Origin: Sva-07 sp963828415
GTDB lineage: Bacteria; Actinomycetota; Acidimicrobiia; Acidimicrobiales; Ilumatobacteraceae
Length of the DNA stretch: 64,000 nt
Direction: 5' to 3'
Assembly: GCA_963828415.1 (NCBI GenBank)
Contig: CAWHEI010000001.1
Location: 124,001 to 188,000, forward strand
The notes under the pieces were generated by a model. That model made no database searches, was not told the DNA's origin, and saw only the letters and a list, made by a program, of their open reading frames with translations. Positions 34,525-45,094 of the stretch are shown one piece after another; the first letter of the stretch is position 1, and the number at the start of each line of letters is the position of its first letter. The position numbers were made by a program, and so were the translations under genes.

Positions 34525-35643
34525 TCAGCGTGGCTCGCGTGGCAGGCCGAGGACGCGTTCGCCGAGGATGTTGCGCATGATGTTCGAGGTGCCGCCCATG
34601 ATCGTGTAGCCCGGCGCATAGACGAGTCCGCGGGTGACGTCGTCCCACAGCATGGCGTCGGCGCCGAACGTCGCCGCCACGAACTCGGCGACGCGGATCT
34701 CGTGCTCGGTGCAGAAGCACTTGGTCGCCGCTGAGAAACCGGCGGGTGCCTGTCGCAGCACCTCACGCGTCACCAGAATCCGCCCGATGCGGTAGCCGGA
34801 CTCGATCGCGGCGATCTCCTGGCGTACCCGAGGGTCGCGGCGATCGGCGCGTTCGAGCGCGAGCAGGTAGAGCGCCTGGTTCGACACGAGCCTGTCGATA
34901 CCGCCCCGCTCGTGTTCGAGTTGCGCCATCGTCTGCTTGAACGCATTGCCTTCGACGCCCACGAGATTCGCCACCGGGACCCGCACGTCGGAGAACCACA
35001 CCTCGCAGAAGTGGCGATTGGTGGTCATGTCGGTGATCGGACGCACCTCGATGCCCGGGGTGTCCATCGGGACGATCACTTCGCTGATGCCCTTGTGGGG
35101 CGGACCGTCGGCATCGGTGCGGCAGATCAGATAGCAGTAGTCGGCGAGCTCGCCGAAGCTCGTCCAGATCTTCTGGCCGTTGATCACGAAGTCGTCGCCG
35201 TCGCGAACCGCGCTGGTCGTGAGCGATGCGAGGTCGGAGCCCGAGTCGGGTTCGGACATGCCGATGCACCAGGTGGTCTCGCCGGACAGGATTCCCGGCA
35301 GGAACTCGGCCTGCTGGTCAGCGGTGCCATAGTGGATCAGGGTGGGACCCATCTGACGGTCGGCGAACCACATGGCGGCGATCGGGGCGCCGGCGGCGAT
35401 CAGTTCCTCGCCAACGATCAGACGGTTGATGGCGGGCTGGCCCCCGCCGCCGAACTCGACGGGCCAGGTCATGCCGATCCAGCCGTGGGCCGCCATCTCC
35501 TTGGCGAAGTCCTTCGAGAACCCGTTGATCCACGAGTCGTTGTGGCGTCCGTAGCGCTCGACGGCCTCGGTGGCGACCTTGCGGGCGCGGTCTCGGAGGG
35601 CGATCTGCTCGGGGGTCCAGTCGAAGTCCATCGCCGTCGACAT
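34525..35643 (-). CDS. Acyl-CoA dehydrogenase
   Basis: 372 residues with the three-domain acyl-CoA dehydrogenase fold: helical N-terminal domain (DFDWTPEQIALRDRARKV), central beta domain with the FAD and substrate signatures WCIGMSEPDSGSDLASL and DFVINGQKIWTSFGELADY, and C-terminal helices ending GYTIMGGTSNIMRNILGERV. The catalytic base cannot be fixed by eye. The enzyme oxidises acyl-CoA to enoyl-CoA with FAD. Chain-length preference is unknown, and no other beta-oxidation gene is adjacent. Confidence 0.92.
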   Translation of the reverse strand: MSTAMDFDWTPEQIALRDRARKVATEAVERYGRHNDSWINGFSKDFAKEMAAHGWIGMTWPVEFGGGGQPAINRLIVGEELIAAGAPIAAMWFADRQMGPTLIHYGTADQQAEFLPGILSGETTWCIGMSEPDSGSDLASLTTSAVRDGDDFVINGQKIWTSFGELADYCYLICRTDADGPPHKGISEVIVPMDTPGIEVRPITDMTTNRHFCEVWFSDVRVPVANLVGVEGNAFKQTMAQLEHERGGIDRLVSNQALYLLALERADRRDPRVRQEIAAIESGYRIGRILVTREVLRQAPAGFSAATKCFCTEHEIRVAEFVAATFGADAMLWDDVTRGLVYAPGYTIMGGTSNIMRNILGERVLGLPREPR

Positions 35644-35715
35644 TAGAGGCTGTGCGCCCGGACGCTTCGGTGGAGCCCGCTCCTGTGCGGCATCCGGGCA
35701 GCGTTGCTACAGTGC

Positions 35716-35734
35716 AGACAAGTTGTAGACAAGT
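35716..35734 (+). promoter_or_regulatory. Direct repeat in the icd promoter region
   Basis: AGACAAGT occurs twice (35716-35723 and 35727-35734) separated by TGT, about 25 bases before the icd start. It could be a regulator site; none can be named. Confidence 0.35.
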
Positions 35735-35758
35735 CGACCAGAGCGAGCAGGTACCCCC

Positions 35759-37987
<2,229 letters not shown>

Positions 37988-37990
<3 letters not shown>

Positions 37991-38092
37991 TTACACCAGG
38001 GGTCAGACCCAGGATGTAACCGTTCATCAGCGTTGTGGACGGTCACCGATTCGTCCGTTGTTACATCCTGGGTCTGACCCCTGGTGTAATCA
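37988..38092. repeat. Family C palindromic element, pair of perfect 33-bp inverted copies
   Basis: The 33-bp unit at 37988-38020 (beginning TGATTACACCAGGGGTCAGA) is repeated as an exact reverse complement at 38060-38092, 39 bp away. Its first three bases are the TGA stop of icd, and on the other strand the last three are the TGA stop of the RidA gene. Relatives at 38502-38535 and 45535-45575 share the GGGTCAGACCC centre. Confidence 0.92.
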
Positions 38093-38485
38093 CAGTTCGG
38101 CGATCACGTCGATCTCGACGAGGAGGTCGGGCTCGAACAGTGCCTGCACGCCGTGGAGCGTGGTGGCGGTGGTCGGGATGTCGTCGCCGAACGCTTCGGC
38201 GAGTCCGGCGAAGAGTCCCTCGGCCATGCTCGGTTCGAAGCCGACGATCAGCAACGTCATCTTCGCAACGTGCTCCCAGCCGGCGCCGGCGGCATTCAAT
38301 GCGATGCCGACGTTGCGAAGCGCCTGGGCCGTCTGGGACGCCAGGTCATCGCCGACGACCTGGCCGTCCGGGCCGACACCGGTCTGGCCGGCGACGTAGA
38401 CGCGGGTGGTGCCCGTCGCCACGACCACGTGGTCGTAGCCGACAGCCGGTGCGAGGTCCGGCGGGTTGATCCTCGTGATGCTCAT
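38090..38485 (-). CDS. RidA/YjgF family protein
   Basis: 131 residues. The pattern YVAGQTGVGPDGQVVGDDLAS followed by QTAQALRNVGIALNAAGAGWEHVAKMT is the RidA-family core. Characterised RidA proteins hydrolyse reactive 2-aminoacrylate and other enamines; more distant family members have other roles. The terminal active-site Arg/Glu region (FEPDLLVEIDVIAEL) is retained. The stop codon is provided by the palindromic element at 37988-38092. It lies between the convergent icd and the citrate synthase gene. Confidence 0.85.
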   Translation of the reverse strand: MSITRINPPDLAPAVGYDHVVVATGTTRVYVAGQTGVGPDGQVVGDDLASQTAQALRNVGIALNAAGAGWEHVAKMTLLIVGFEPSMAEGLFAGLAEAFGDDIPTTATTLHGVQALFEPDLLVEIDVIAEL

Positions 38486-38501
38486 CGCCGGAGCGTAGAC
38501 C

Positions 38502-38535
38502 GATCACGCATGGGGTCTGACCCCTGGCGTGATCA
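38502..38535. repeat. Family C palindromic element at the citrate synthase stop
   Basis: GATCACGCATGGGGTC and GACCCCTGGCGTGATC form a palindrome with the TGACCCC centre of family C. Its right end supplies the TGA stop (complement of 38533-38535) of the citrate synthase gene. Confidence 0.88.
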
Positions 38536-39798
38536 GCGGTTGATGACGGGGACGTAGTTGCGTTCGTCGGGGCCGGAGTACCACTGACGCGGCCGCGAGA
38601 TCTTCTGCTCGGGATCGTTGAGGAGTTCTTGCCAGTGAGCGAGCCAGCCCGACATGCGGGGGATGGCGAACAGCACGGTGAACATCTCGACCGGGAAGCC
38701 CATCGCCTGGTAGATCAGGCCGGAATAGAAGTCGACGTTCGGGTACAGCTTGCGGTCGATGAAGTACGAATCCGACAGTGCGGCATCCTCGAGTTTCAGC
38801 GCGATGTCGAGCAGCGGGTTCTTGCCGGTCACCTCGAACACGTCGTAGGCGGCCTTCTTGATGATGGTCGCCCGCGGGTCGTAGTTCTTGTAGACGCGAT
38901 GTCCGAAGCCCATCAGCCGTCCCTCGCCGGCCTTGACGGACTCGATGAACGCCGGGACGTTGTCGACCGAACCGATCTCGGTCAGCATCCGAACCACGGC
39001 CTCGTTCGCGCCGCCGTGCAGCGGACCGTAGAGGGCTGCTGCAGCGCCGGCAGCCGACGAGTACGGGTCGGCATGGCTCGAGCCGATCACTCGCATGGCG
39101 GTGGTCCCGCAGTTCTGCTCGTGGTCGGCGTGGAGGATGAACAGCACCTCCATCGCGCGTTCGAGCACGGGATCGACCTCGTAGTCGCCGATCTTCCACA
39201 TCATGTTGAGGAAGTTCGCCGGATACGACAGATCGTTGCTCGGGGCGTTGAAGGGGAGGCCGACCGAGAAGCGGTAACACATCGCCGCGATCGTCGGCGC
39301 CTTCGCGATGAGGCGCAGGATCTGGCGATCGCGCTGCGTGGGATCGTCGATGTCCTTCGCGCCTTCGTAGAAGGTGCCGAGCGCTGCCACGGCCGAGGTG
39401 AACATCCCCATCGGGTGTGCGTTGTAGTGGAAGCCGTCGACGAAGCGCTTGCGCATGTTCTCGTGGATGAACGTGTGATGGGTGACGTCGTTCACCCACA
39501 CGTCGAGCTGCTCCTTGTTCGGCAGTTCGCCGTTCAGCAGGAGGTAGGCGACTTCGAGGTAGCTCGAATGCTCGGCCAACTGTTCGATCGGATAGCCCCC
39601 GTACCGCAGGATGCCGGCATCGCCGTCGAGGTAGGTGATCGCCGACTTGCACGATGCCGTCGACAGGTAGGCCGGGTCGTAGCAGTAGAGCGAAGGGTCG
39701 AGTTCGCGCAGCGCCGACGAGGGAAAGACCCCACCTTCGATGGGAACGGTGACCGTCTTTCCGGTGCGGTCGTCGGTGATGGTGATCGTGTCGGGCAC
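38533..39798 (-). CDS. gltA: Citrate synthase
   Basis: 421 residues from the GTG at 39798 with GAGGAAGCC upstream. It condenses oxaloacetate and acetyl-CoA. The catalytic residues lie in the motifs LHADHEQNCGTTAMR (first His), GPLHGGANEAVVRM (second His) and MGFGHRVYKNYDPRA (third His region); FSVGLPFNAPSND is a hallmark of the type II, hexameric form. The N-terminal extension (DTITITDDRTGKTVTVPIEGG) also matches that form. A methylcitrate synthase would normally be shorter. It is paired with icd in this region. Confidence 0.96.
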   Translation of the reverse strand: MPDTITITDDRTGKTVTVPIEGGVFPSSALRELDPSLYCYDPAYLSTASCKSAITYLDGDAGILRYGGYPIEQLAEHSSYLEVAYLLLNGELPNKEQLDVWVNDVTHHTFIHENMRKRFVDGFHYNAHPMGMFTSAVAALGTFYEGAKDIDDPTQRDRQILRLIAKAPTIAAMCYRFSVGLPFNAPSNDLSYPANFLNMMWKIGDYEVDPVLERAMEVLFILHADHEQNCGTTAMRVIGSSHADPYSSAAGAAAALYGPLHGGANEAVVRMLTEIGSVDNVPAFIESVKAGEGRLMGFGHRVYKNYDPRATIIKKAAYDVFEVTGKNPLLDIALKLEDAALSDSYFIDRKLYPNVDFYSGLIYQAMGFPVEMFTVLFAIPRMSGWLAHWQELLNDPEQKISRPRQWYSGPDERNYVPVINR

Positions 39799-39909
39799 GT
39801 GGCTTCCTCTCGTGGCGCGAACTCTGGGGGTGGTTCGGTCGGAGGTTCCTCCCCGACCGCGACGTCACGTTAGTGCCGAATGGGTCCGCGCCCTGCAACC
39901 GCGACGCCC

Positions 39910-41268
39910 TCAGAGGGGGCTGTTGCCGTGCTTGCGTCCGCCGAGCGCTTCGCGCTTGTCCTGCAGCACCTCGAGCGCGGCGGCGATCTCGATGCGGGTG
40001 TCGGCGGGATCGATGACCGCATCGACCAGCCCGCGTTCGGCGGCGACGTACGGGTTGAGAAGCCGTTCGGAGTAGTCGGCTTCGAAGGCCGCCCGTTCCT
40101 CCGGCGTCGCTCGACGCTGCAGAATCGCTGCCGCTTGTCCGGCACCCATCACGGCGAGTTCCGCCCACGGCCAGGCCAGACAGAGGTCGTTGCCCATCGT
40201 CTTGGAGTCCATGACGATGTACGCGCCGCCGTAGCTCTTGCGCAGGATGACGCAGATCCGCGGCACGGTGGCGCGGGCGTAGGCGTACACGAGTTGCGCT
40301 CCATGGCGGATCATGCCGCGCCACTCGAGATCCTTGCCGGGGTAGAAGCCAGGCGTGTCGACGAGCGTGATGATCGGAAGATTGAACGCGTCGCAGAGCG
40401 CGACGAAACGGGCCGCCTTCTGCGACGCAGGGATGTCGAGGGTTCCCGCGAGGATCATCGGCTGGTTGGCGACGATGCCCACCGGGCGACCGTCGATCGT
40501 CGCGAACGCAGTCACGACGTTTGCCGCCCACCTGTCGCGCAACTCGAGCATCGAACCGTCGTCGACGATTGCGGCCGCCACCTGGCGGACGTCGTAGCTG
40601 CCGGTGGACGACGACGGGATCAGCTCGCCGGCCTCGGGGCAGCGGCGGTCGGCCACGTCGTCGATGTCGTGCAGTGGCGGCTCGGCGTCGACGTGGTCGG
40701 GGAGGTACGACAGCAGGTCGGCGACCATCTCGACAGCGGCAGCGCGGTCAGCGACGACGGCGGTGGCGACGCCGGTGTACCGGGCGTGGTGGGCGGCCCC
40801 TCCCAGTTCGTCGATGCTGATGGCGATCCCGGTGAACTCCTCGACCATCGTCGGGCCGTTGACGAACGCGTAGCTGCTCTGCGTCATCACCGTCAGGTCG
40901 GCAATGCCGAGCAGCAGCGCAGGCCCGGACACGGCGGGTCCCGAGACGATCACGGCGGTCGGCACGACGCCAGAGCACGCGGTCAACGCAGCTGCCACTC
41001 GACCCCACGCGTGCAATGCCGAGACGCCCTCGTTGATGTCGGCGCCCGACGTCGCCAGGACGAGCACGAGTGGAAGGTGCCGAGCGCGGGCGGCGGTTGC
41101 GGCGGCCACGAACTGCTCGGAGGTCGTGCTGGTCAGGCGGGTCGGTTCGTCGTCGGCATCGAACTCGGCCCATACGACCTGGCGGCCGTCGAGGTCGCGA
41201 ATCGTGACGCGGACATCGCTCGGCGTGAGCCGGGTCAGTGCGAGCGGAGTCGAAGCGACGCTGGTCAT
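39910..41268 (-). CDS. Acyl-CoA carboxylase beta subunit (carboxyltransferase)
   Basis: 452 residues from the ATG at 41268. The N-terminal half has LVLVLATSGADINEGVSALH and GPAVSGPALLLGIADLTVM, and the C-terminal half has VDTPGFYPGKDLEWRGMIRH and LRKSYGGAYIVMDSKTMGND, matching PccB/AccD-type carboxyltransferases. The protein is about 60-70 residues shorter than typical PccB, mostly at the N-terminus. The biotinylated alpha subunit is not in the window. It may make malonyl- or methylmalonyl-CoA for lipids. A longer start at 41343 would overlap the LysR gene. Confidence 0.88.
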   Translation of the reverse strand: MTSVASTPLALTRLTPSDVRVTIRDLDGRQVVWAEFDADDEPTRLTSTTSEQFVAAATAARARHLPLVLVLATSGADINEGVSALHAWGRVAAALTACSGVVPTAVIVSGPAVSGPALLLGIADLTVMTQSSYAFVNGPTMVEEFTGIAISIDELGGAAHHARYTGVATAVVADRAAAVEMVADLLSYLPDHVDAEPPLHDIDDVADRRCPEAGELIPSSSTGSYDVRQVAAAIVDDGSMLELRDRWAANVVTAFATIDGRPVGIVANQPMILAGTLDIPASQKAARFVALCDAFNLPIITLVDTPGFYPGKDLEWRGMIRHGAQLVYAYARATVPRICVILRKSYGGAYIVMDSKTMGNDLCLAWPWAELAVMGAGQAAAILQRRATPEERAAFEADYSERLLNPYVAAERGLVDAVIDPADTRIEIAAALEVLQDKREALGGRKHGNSPL

Positions 41269-41314
41269 CGGCTCGGACAGTACCGCGGTCGGTCGTTCCG
41301 CGACGCCCGCACCA

Positions 41315-42247
41315 TCAGCGGTTGAGCGGAATGGCTGCCGCATCGGGGTGGATCCCGTGCTGTGCGGCGCCGTGAGCGCTCGTCACCGATCGCAGCACCT
41401 CGAGCACCGCCATCGTCGGCGCACTCGCAGCTGGGCGCCGCCGACGGGCGAACGCGACCACGCGGCGGGGGAGCTCGGGCACCGCGATGCGGTGAAATGT
41501 TCCCTCCAGCCAGTCGGGTACCGCGGTTGCCGGCACGATCGCCGCGCCGAAGCCGGCGAATGCCAGCGACGCGAGGAGGCGGACGCCGTCGACTTCGGCC
41601 TGGGCGCGCAGCGTGATGTCGGCGTTTGCGGCTGCCCGTTCGAGCACGCGGCGCAACGCTGCGCCCGGGGGTGGCAGCAGCAAGGGGACCTCGTCGAGGT
41701 CCGCGAGGGGGATGACGTCGCGATCCGCGAGCGGGTGTCCGTCAGGCGCCAACAGCAGCAGGTCTTCGGCGAACAGGGGCTCGATGACCAGCTCGGGCTC
41801 GTCGACCGGTAGGTGCACGATCGCGCCGCTGAGCTGGCCGGTCAGGACGTTCGGCACGAGTGACGACGTGGCACCCTCCTGGACGATCGCTCGAACGTTC
41901 GGATGCCGCTCGCTCAGGTCGCCGAGGAATTGCGGGATCAACCACCGCGCCGTGGTGCCGATCACCCCGATCCGCGTCTGGCCCATGACCTCGGCGTGGC
42001 GACTCGACATGTCGGCGGCGATGTCGTCGAGTTCGTTCAGGATCCGCCGAGCACGCTCGACCACTCGTGCGCCGTCCTCGGTCAGGCCACCCTGCGCTCG
42101 GTCGACGAGCGTGACGCCGAGTTCCTTCTCGAGCCGGGCGATGTGGCTGGAGACGTTCGACTGCACGGTGTAGAGCGCTCGGGCTGCCGCCGAGAAGGTG
42201 CCGTGATCGGCGATCGCCACCAAGGTCGAGAGCTGCCGAACATCCAT
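41315..42247 (-). CDS. LysR-type transcriptional regulator
   Basis: 310 residues. The N-terminal winged helix is MDVRQLSTLVAIADHGTFSAAA and the recognition helix lies in TVQSNVSSHIARLEKELGV. The C-terminal effector domain begins after about residue 90 (GQTRIGVIGTTARWLIPQFL). LysR proteins usually control a divergent or adjacent gene; the 6C-type RNA promoter and the HAD-PlsC gene are divergent from it, and the carboxyltransferase is downstream on the same strand. The effector is unknown. Confidence 0.92.
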   Translation of the reverse strand: MDVRQLSTLVAIADHGTFSAAARALYTVQSNVSSHIARLEKELGVTLVDRAQGGLTEDGARVVERARRILNELDDIAADMSSRHAEVMGQTRIGVIGTTARWLIPQFLGDLSERHPNVRAIVQEGATSSLVPNVLTGQLSGAIVHLPVDEPELVIEPLFAEDLLLLAPDGHPLADRDVIPLADLDEVPLLLPPPGAALRRVLERAAANADITLRAQAEVDGVRLLASLAFAGFGAAIVPATAVPDWLEGTFHRIAVPELPRRVVAFARRRRPAASAPTMAVLEVLRSVTSAHGAAQHGIHPDAAAIPLNR

Positions 42248-42282
42248 CTCTGTGGACGATACCCAGTATCTCTTTGTTCTAC

Positions 42283-42311
42283 TTGCACGATCGCTTGTTC
42301 ACGTGCATACT
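42283..42311 (+). promoter_or_regulatory. Sigma-A-type promoter of the 6C-like RNA
   Basis: TTGCAC (42283-42288) and CATACT (42306-42311) are separated by exactly 17 bases, a good match to the vegetative consensus. Transcription would begin near 42318, just before the first C-loop hairpin. The region is shared with the divergent LysR gene. Confidence 0.7.
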
Positions 42312-42317
42312 TTCACA

Positions 42318-42444
42318 AGCAAGTCGCAGTGCGAACACCCCCCATGTTCCACTCGATAGAGAAGTCCGCAAACCGGTTCCCCCAACCGGAGGACTTCGCT
42401 TGGTTGAGAGACCCGGATCCCCCATCCGGGTCTTTCCCATTTTT
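42318..42444 (+). ncRNA. 6C-type small RNA
   Basis: About 125 nt with three hairpins whose loops are runs of C. Hairpin I: GAACA-CCCCCCA-TGTTC (42333-42349). Hairpin II: GAAGTCC/GGACTTC (42361-42397) enclosing CCGGTT-CCCCC-AACCGG. Hairpin III: GACCCGGAT-CCCCC-ATCCGGGTC (42410-42432), followed by TTTCCCATTTTT, an intrinsic terminator. The 6C RNA of Actinobacteria is defined by C-rich hairpin loops; in Mycobacterium tuberculosis it lies next to a HAD-IB hydrolase gene, as recalled from the literature. The same neighbour lies here at 42487. C-rich loops are thought to pair with G-rich mRNA sites such as ribosome-binding sites. Exact ends are estimated. Confidence 0.75.
42410..42444 (+). terminator. 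Intrinsic terminator of the 6C-type RNA
   Basis: A perfect 9-bp stem (GACCCGGAT/ATCCGGGTC) with a CCCCC loop is followed by TTTCCCATTTTT. It is the clearest rho-independent terminator in the window and ends the sRNA before the HAD-PlsC promoter. Confidence 0.85.
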
Positions 42445-42474
42445 CGGCCCGTGTCCGGGAGTTCGGGCGTGGCC

Positions 42475-42480
42475 TAGTCT
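42475..42480 (+). promoter_or_regulatory. Putative -10 element of the HAD-PlsC gene
   Basis: TAGTCT lies six bases before the GTG at 42487, so the gene appears to be transcribed leaderless from its own promoter, separately from the sRNA. Confidence 0.4.
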
Positions 42481-42486
42481 CGGATC

Positions 42487-43917
42487 GTGACTTCCTCCGG
42501 CGCCGCCTTCTTCGATCTCGATCGCACGCTGTTGTCGGGAGCATCAGGAGAGGTGTTCGCCGGCGCCATGCGACTCGCCGGACTCACGGGACCCAATCCG
42601 ATACCAGGCGAGCGGCTGCTGTTCGGGCTGTTCAACGCCATCGGCGAGACCCTCCCATCGATGGTCCTGGCCCGTCAGGCGGTCACGTTGGCAGCGGGCC
42701 GCTCTCGTGCCGCCGTCGCCGAAGCTGCGGAAACCGTCGCCGACGACCTGTGCGCCATGGTGCAGCCGTTCGCTGCAACCGCCTTCGCCTCACACCGTGA
42801 GGCGGGCCGTCCGATCGTGTTGGCGACCACGACGCCGTACGACCTCGTCAAGCCGTTCGCCGACCGCCTCGGCCTCGACGACGTGGTGGCCACGCGCTAT
42901 GGCGTGAGCGCCGACGGCACCTACGACGGGACGCTCGACGGTCCATTCGTGTGGTCGGCAGGCAAACTCGCCGCGATCAGCGAATGGGCCGGACGCCACG
43001 ACGTCGATCTCGCCGAGAGCTATGCCTACTCCGACAGCGTCTACGACACCCCCATGCTCGCCGCGGTCGGCCACCCGATCGTGGTCAACCCTGACCCGCG
43101 GATGGTGCTCGTTGCGGCAGCGCGTCGATGGCCGACGCTCAACCTCGACGTTTCGCCCGGCGTGCTGAAGATCCCGGTCATCGGTCTGGAACTGCAGCAG
43201 GTCGCCCTTCGGTTCGCTCGCAAGTCCGCCTATCCGTACGCGCGATTCGACATCGAGGGGGTCGAGCACATTCCGTCGAGTGGGGCTGCGATTCTCGTGG
43301 GCAACCACCGCAGCTACTTCGACGTCGCCGCCATGTCGCTCACGATCGCCCAGTCCGGTCGTCCGGCTCGCTTCCTCGGCAAGAAGGAGGTGTTCGACGC
43401 ACCGATCGTGGGTCCGATCGCGGCAGCGATGGGCGGGATCCGTGTCGACCGGGGGACCGGTTCCGACGAACCGCTGGCCGCCGCAGCGGCGGCGCTCGAG
43501 GGCGGCGAGATGGTGACGATGATGCCGGAGGGCACCATTCCGCGCGGACCGGCGTTCTTCCGCAAGCCGACGGGTCGATGGGGCGCGGCCCGGCTCGCGC
43601 AGATGACGGGCGCCTCGGTGATCCCGGTCGGCATGTGGGGTACCGAGCAGGTGTGGCCGCGTTCGAGCCGGCTCCCCAACGTGCTCAACCTGACCGATCC
43701 GCCGACGATCCGGATTCGGGTCGGTGCACCCGTTCGACTGGTCGGTCGTTCGCTCGAGGCCGACACCAAGCGGATCATGGCAGCACTCGTCGATCTGCTG
43801 CCCGCTGATGCGTACCGCAAGCGAACGCCATCTGCCGAGGAACTCGCTGCGACGTACCCGCCCGGCTACTCCGGCGACCCGGAGCGTGAGGCGACGCGCC
43901 GCCCCGGCAGCGACTGA
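42487..43917 (+). CDS. HAD-IB hydrolase fused to 1-acylglycerol-3-phosphate acyltransferase (PlsC)
   Basis: 476 residues from the GTG at 42487. The N-terminal HAD-IB phosphatase domain has AFFDLDRTLLSG (Asp10 and Asp12) and later AYSDSVYDTPMLAAVG. The C-terminal PlsC domain has the acyltransferase motif NHRSYFD (near residue 273) and MMPEGTIPRGPAFFRKPTGR. PlsC makes phosphatidic acid from lysophosphatidate, and the HAD part could dephosphorylate a lipid intermediate. Such fusions are common in actinobacteria. It lies directly downstream of the 6C-type RNA and its terminator, suggesting that the pair is a conserved unit. Confidence 0.9.
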   Translation: MTSSGAAFFDLDRTLLSGASGEVFAGAMRLAGLTGPNPIPGERLLFGLFNAIGETLPSMVLARQAVTLAAGRSRAAVAEAAETVADDLCAMVQPFAATAFASHREAGRPIVLATTTPYDLVKPFADRLGLDDVVATRYGVSADGTYDGTLDGPFVWSAGKLAAISEWAGRHDVDLAESYAYSDSVYDTPMLAAVGHPIVVNPDPRMVLVAAARRWPTLNLDVSPGVLKIPVIGLELQQVALRFARKSAYPYARFDIEGVEHIPSSGAAILVGNHRSYFDVAAMSLTIAQSGRPARFLGKKEVFDAPIVGPIAAAMGGIRVDRGTGSDEPLAAAAAALEGGEMVTMMPEGTIPRGPAFFRKPTGRWGAARLAQMTGASVIPVGMWGTEQVWPRSSRLPNVLNLTDPPTIRIRVGAPVRLVGRSLEADTKRIMAALVDLLPADAYRKRTPSAEELAATYPPGYSGDPEREATRRPGSD

Positions 43918-44069
43918 CCGCAGGCGTTCCGCGAGCCGGATTGTCGGCGTGGAAACTTTTCGTACTCAATTGTCATCCGGATCTGAGACGGTGTCGTAGA
44001 CCTGTCACTCCGCACGATGCGGCGTGAACAGAACACCTCCACTCAGAACTACGAAAAGGAACCATTCCC

Positions 44070-44699
44070 ATGCGCAAGTCCTCCACCCGTCTCGCTGGCG
44101 TCGCCGCCATCACCGGTCTCGTCGTGCTGTCCGCCTGCGGCAGCGACTCGAACGATTCGACCCCGGAAACCACCACCGCGGTCGAAGAGGCCGAGACCGT
44201 CGTCACCGACGCCATGGAAGAAGAAGAGACGGTGACCTCCGAAGTCGCCGCGGCGGCTGGTGACATCGTCGAGACGGCGATCAACGCCGGATCGTTCGGC
44301 ACACTCGTGGCCGCCGTCGAGGCAGCCGGTCTCGTCGAGACGCTCCAGAGTCCCGGCCCGTTCACGGTCCTGGCCCCGACCGACGATGCGTTCGCTGCAC
44401 TGCCGGAGGGTCTCGTCGACTGCCTCCTCCTCGAGGAGAACGTCGATGCGCTGACCTCCATCCTCACGTACCACGTGATCTCCGGTGCCGTGATGTCGGG
44501 TGACCTCACCGACGGCGACGTCCCGACGGTGCAGGGCGAGAACGTCACGGTCGAGCTGACCGACGGCGTTGCGTTCAACAACGCAACGGTTGTCCAGGCC
44601 GACGTGACCGCCAGCAATGGTGTCGTCCACGCCATCGACGCCGTCCTGGTCCCGCCGAGCATCGACGTCGCAGCGTTCCTCGAGACCTGCCCCGCCTGA
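44070..44699 (+). CDS. Fasciclin (FAS1) domain lipoprotein
   Basis: 209 residues. The signal peptide ends in LSACGSD (lipobox Cys), followed by a Glu/Thr-rich linker and one FAS1 domain (about 65-205) with DIVETAINAGSFGTLVAAVE, FTVLAPTDDAFAALP (H1 box) and the H2 region ASNGVVHAIDAVLVPP. FAS1 domains mediate adhesion and are common in secreted actinobacterial proteins (MPT70-like). AGGAACC precedes the ATG. Two strong hairpins follow the stop. Confidence 0.92.
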   Translation: MRKSSTRLAGVAAITGLVVLSACGSDSNDSTPETTTAVEEAETVVTDAMEEEETVTSEVAAAAGDIVETAINAGSFGTLVAAVEAAGLVETLQSPGPFTVLAPTDDAFAALPEGLVDCLLLEENVDALTSILTYHVISGAVMSGDLTDGDVPTVQGENVTVELTDGVAFNNATVVQADVTASNGVVHAIDAVLVPPSIDVAAFLETCPA

Positions 44700-44715
44700 T
44701 CACTCAGTGAACAAC

Positions 44716-44785
44716 TGACCGGGACATCCCGGTCACACATTCTCCCCTTCGGATGAGGGACCGGTCCTCCTGGCCGGTCCCTCAT
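44716..44785 (+). terminator. Two tandem hairpins after the fasciclin gene
   Basis: TGACCGGGA/TCCCGGTCA (44716-44735, 9 bp) and ATGAGGGACCGG/CCGGTCCCTCAT (44753-44785, 12 bp) form strong stems. No long T tract follows, but the position supports termination of the fasciclin transcript. Confidence 0.65.
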
Positions 44786-44790
44786 TCGCG

Positions 44791-44796
44791 TACGGT
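44791..44796 (+). promoter_or_regulatory. Putative -10 element for the 44804-45537 operon
   Basis: TACGGT lies seven bases before the GTG at 44804, consistent with a leaderless start. Confidence 0.4.
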
Positions 44797-44803
44797 GCCA
44801 GAC

Positions 44804-45094
44804 GTGAACGTCGACACCGGATGTGAACTCTGTGAGGCGACGCCGTTCACCGAGTGGTTCCACAGCGACGAGATGTGCTGGATCGCCGAGTGCGACTCGT
44901 GCGCCGTGCCCATGGTGGTGTGGCGCGAGCACGACGCGACGCCGCCAGCGGAGGTTCGAGCCGAGCTGCATGCGAAGCTCACCGTCGTGATGGAGTCGCT
45001 CGACAGTGGTCCGTTCTGGATCGACGACTCCTTGCGTTCGATCCCCGATCACTACCACGCACACGCCCGACGACGACTCGACTGGAGCCGCTGA
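44804..45094 (+). CDS. Small cysteine-rich protein, unknown function
   Basis: 96 residues from the GTG at 44804; an upstream in-frame ATG at 44753 lies inside a terminator-like hairpin and is rejected. Two CxxC pairs, CELCEA near the start and AECDSCAVPMVV in the middle, suggest a small zinc or iron ribbon. The sequence continues RAELHAKLTVVMESLD and ends DHYHAHARRRLDW. The stop overlaps the fabZ start (TGATG), so translation is probably coupled. No family is firmly recognised. Confidence 0.65.
   Translation: MNVDTGCELCEATPFTEWFHSDEMCWIAECDSCAVPMVVWREHDATPPAEVRAELHAKLTVVMESLDSGPFWIDDSLRSIPDHYHAHARRRLDWSR

Noticed and set aside
38504..40531. Long open frame (675 codons) on the minus strand across the citrate synthase and carboxyltransferase genes
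   Set aside because: Low-complexity Arg-rich shadow frame crossing two well-supported genes on the same strand in another frame.
40904..41812. Open frame on the plus strand over the carboxyltransferase and LysR genes
   Set aside because: Antisense shadow with no recognisable domain.
44753..44803. Earlier ATG for the small Cys-rich gene
   Set aside because: It falls inside the arm of a 12-bp terminator-like hairpin, and the conserved-looking protein starts at the GTG after the TACGGT element.
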